Source of the DNA: CAYGVT01 sp964353355
GTDB taxonomy: Archaea > Thermoplasmatota > DTKX01 > GCA-020343715
Reading direction: 5' to 3'
Assembly (NCBI GenBank): GCA_964353355.1
Contig: CAYGVT010000075.1
Location: 1 to 15,746, forward strand
Length of the DNA: 15,746 nucleotides
A program made the translations under genes and the position numbers. Below, piece after piece: positions 15,154 to 15,746 of this stretch. Under the pieces are notes generated by a model. The model ran no database searches. It saw nothing but the letters and a program-made list of their open reading frames with translations, and was not told the DNA's origin. The first letter of the stretch is position 1, and every line of letters starts with the position of its first letter.

Positions 15154-15186
15154 GGCCTCGTACTGGATTAAGTGTGCATTTTACTC
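15154..15186 (+). repeat. Terminal inverted repeat of Tn3-like element B
   Basis: It begins GGCCTCGTACTGGATTAAG and matches the minus-strand end of element A (2631-2663) at 31 of 33 positions. It lies 28 bp past the stop codon of a Tn3 transposase, the usual place of the end nearest the transposase 3' side. Confidence 0.88.
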
Positions 15187-15214
15187 TTTTTATTCGTATT
15201 TTCATCGTGAATTT

Positions 15215-15746
15215 CTAAGGAATCCAATTCCTCCGAAATTGATACCTTCCTCGCAGTTGAATATGGTCCCAAATGACCGGTGTAGGAGCCTTCGATTCCT
15301 TCAGCTTCTTTCCATATCTCTCGACAGTGTAGAAGACGATACAGAACATCACCAATGTCAATGCTAACAGACTTTCCTCCTGTCGAACGGGGTTGTTGCT
15401 CCGTAGTTTTCCACCGTTGTCCCAGAAAATGGCCTCATGGAAGCTGTTCCACATCTCAGCCTTGTTGCACGCGTCTCTCACCCGACCCTGCAGGTCAGTG
15501 TCGCTGGCATACCTCAGGAGATATTCCGTCCGGGCCACCTTCCCAAGTTCACGGAGCGCCTCCGCGACATCGCATCCTTCGTCGTCGTAGAGATGCCACC
15601 GCCGCAATACATCGACCGCCTTGACCTTCCCAGATCTGACTCCTTCAGCGACCTGGTTCATGCTCGGAAGTCCACGCTCGATGATATCCCACCGCACCGT
15701 TCGGAGCTTCTCCAGAGCCGCCCTGTTCCTCGCCGAGGGCTTGTAC
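15215..15746 (-). CDS. tnpA: Tn3-family transposase C-terminal part, N-terminus cut by window edge
   Basis: The open frame enters at the right edge and stops with TAG at 15215-15217, giving about 176 residues. It contains TVRWDIIERGLP, VLRRWHLYDDEG, EALRELGKVARTEYLLRYA and NKAEMWNSFHEAIFWDNGG. The Glu of KAEMWN is the third catalytic acid of the DDE triad. The same motifs occur in the transposase at the left edge. The C-terminal tail is hydrophobic, then basic, ending FRRNWIP. The GTG at 15697 is internal, because coding continues upstream of it (FKP/YKP region shared with element A). Confidence 0.9.
   Translation of the reverse strand, partial: YKPSARNRAALEKLRTVRWDIIERGLPSMNQVAEGVRSGKVKAVDVLRRWHLYDDEGCDVAEALRELGKVARTEYLLRYASDTDLQGRVRDACNKAEMWNSFHEAIFWDNGGKLRSNNPVRQEESLLALTLVMFCIVFYTVERYGKKLKESKAPTPVIWDHIQLRGRYQFRRNWIP

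Larger units (their letters stand above)
15154..15746 (-). mobile_element. Tn3-family transposon (element B), transposase 3' end; rest outside window
   Basis: The part visible is a terminal repeat plus the C-terminal end of a Tn3 transposase. It differs from element A in protein sequence by roughly a third of positions in the shared region, so it is a relative, not a second copy. The element continues to the right of the window. Confidence 0.83.

Overview
The window looks like accessory DNA from an archaeon, most likely a euryarchaeon of the Thermoplasmatota/Methanomassiliicoccales type. This is an inference. It rests on TATA-like boxes about 27 bp upstream of nearly leaderless start codons, an archaeal-style SpoVT/AbrB protein, and a large GLUG/PKD surface protein with a C-terminal membrane anchor. 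Most of the window is GC-rich; from about 11,200 to 14,700 the DNA is conspicuously AT-rich.

The two edges are parts of two related but different Tn3-family transposons. At the left (1-2663) an open transposase frame reads leftward out of the window and carries the full D-D-E triad. A 33-bp terminal inverted repeat lies at 2631-2663. At the right (15154-15746) a second element starts with the same repeat and holds the C-terminal part of a second transposase, also on the minus strand. A third, diverged copy of the repeat lies 55 bp before it. The outer ends of both elements face the middle, so about 12.5 kb lies between two Tn3-like elements.

From left to right the middle holds a gene remnant abutting the left transposon end, a small cupin protein, a GC-extreme decayed stretch with a C12 run and clustered G tracts, and a 1211-residue secreted GLUG/PKD protein. 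Next, on the minus strand, comes a compact three-gene cassette (AbrB-like regulator, two-helix membrane protein, unknown protein) whose last two genes overlap by ATGA. Further right on the same strand is a two-gene ATGA-coupled module (double winged-helix protein plus AbiEii-like nucleotidyltransferase) that resembles a type IV toxin-antitoxin/AbiE system. Pieces of the AbrB cassette recur: its 3' end at 3387-3521 and its promoter region, without a gene, at 10927-10989.

The AT-rich segment carries a two-gene operon on the plus strand. The first gene encodes a secreted protein with two duplicated beta-rich domains and a C-terminal caspase-like (clan CD) His-Cys pattern; the second encodes a membrane-anchored or secreted protein of unknown role. 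Overall the window reads as a mosaic island of surface proteins, small regulatory or TA-like modules and decayed duplicates, bracketed by unusual Tn3-family transposons. No tRNA, rRNA or CRISPR array was seen.
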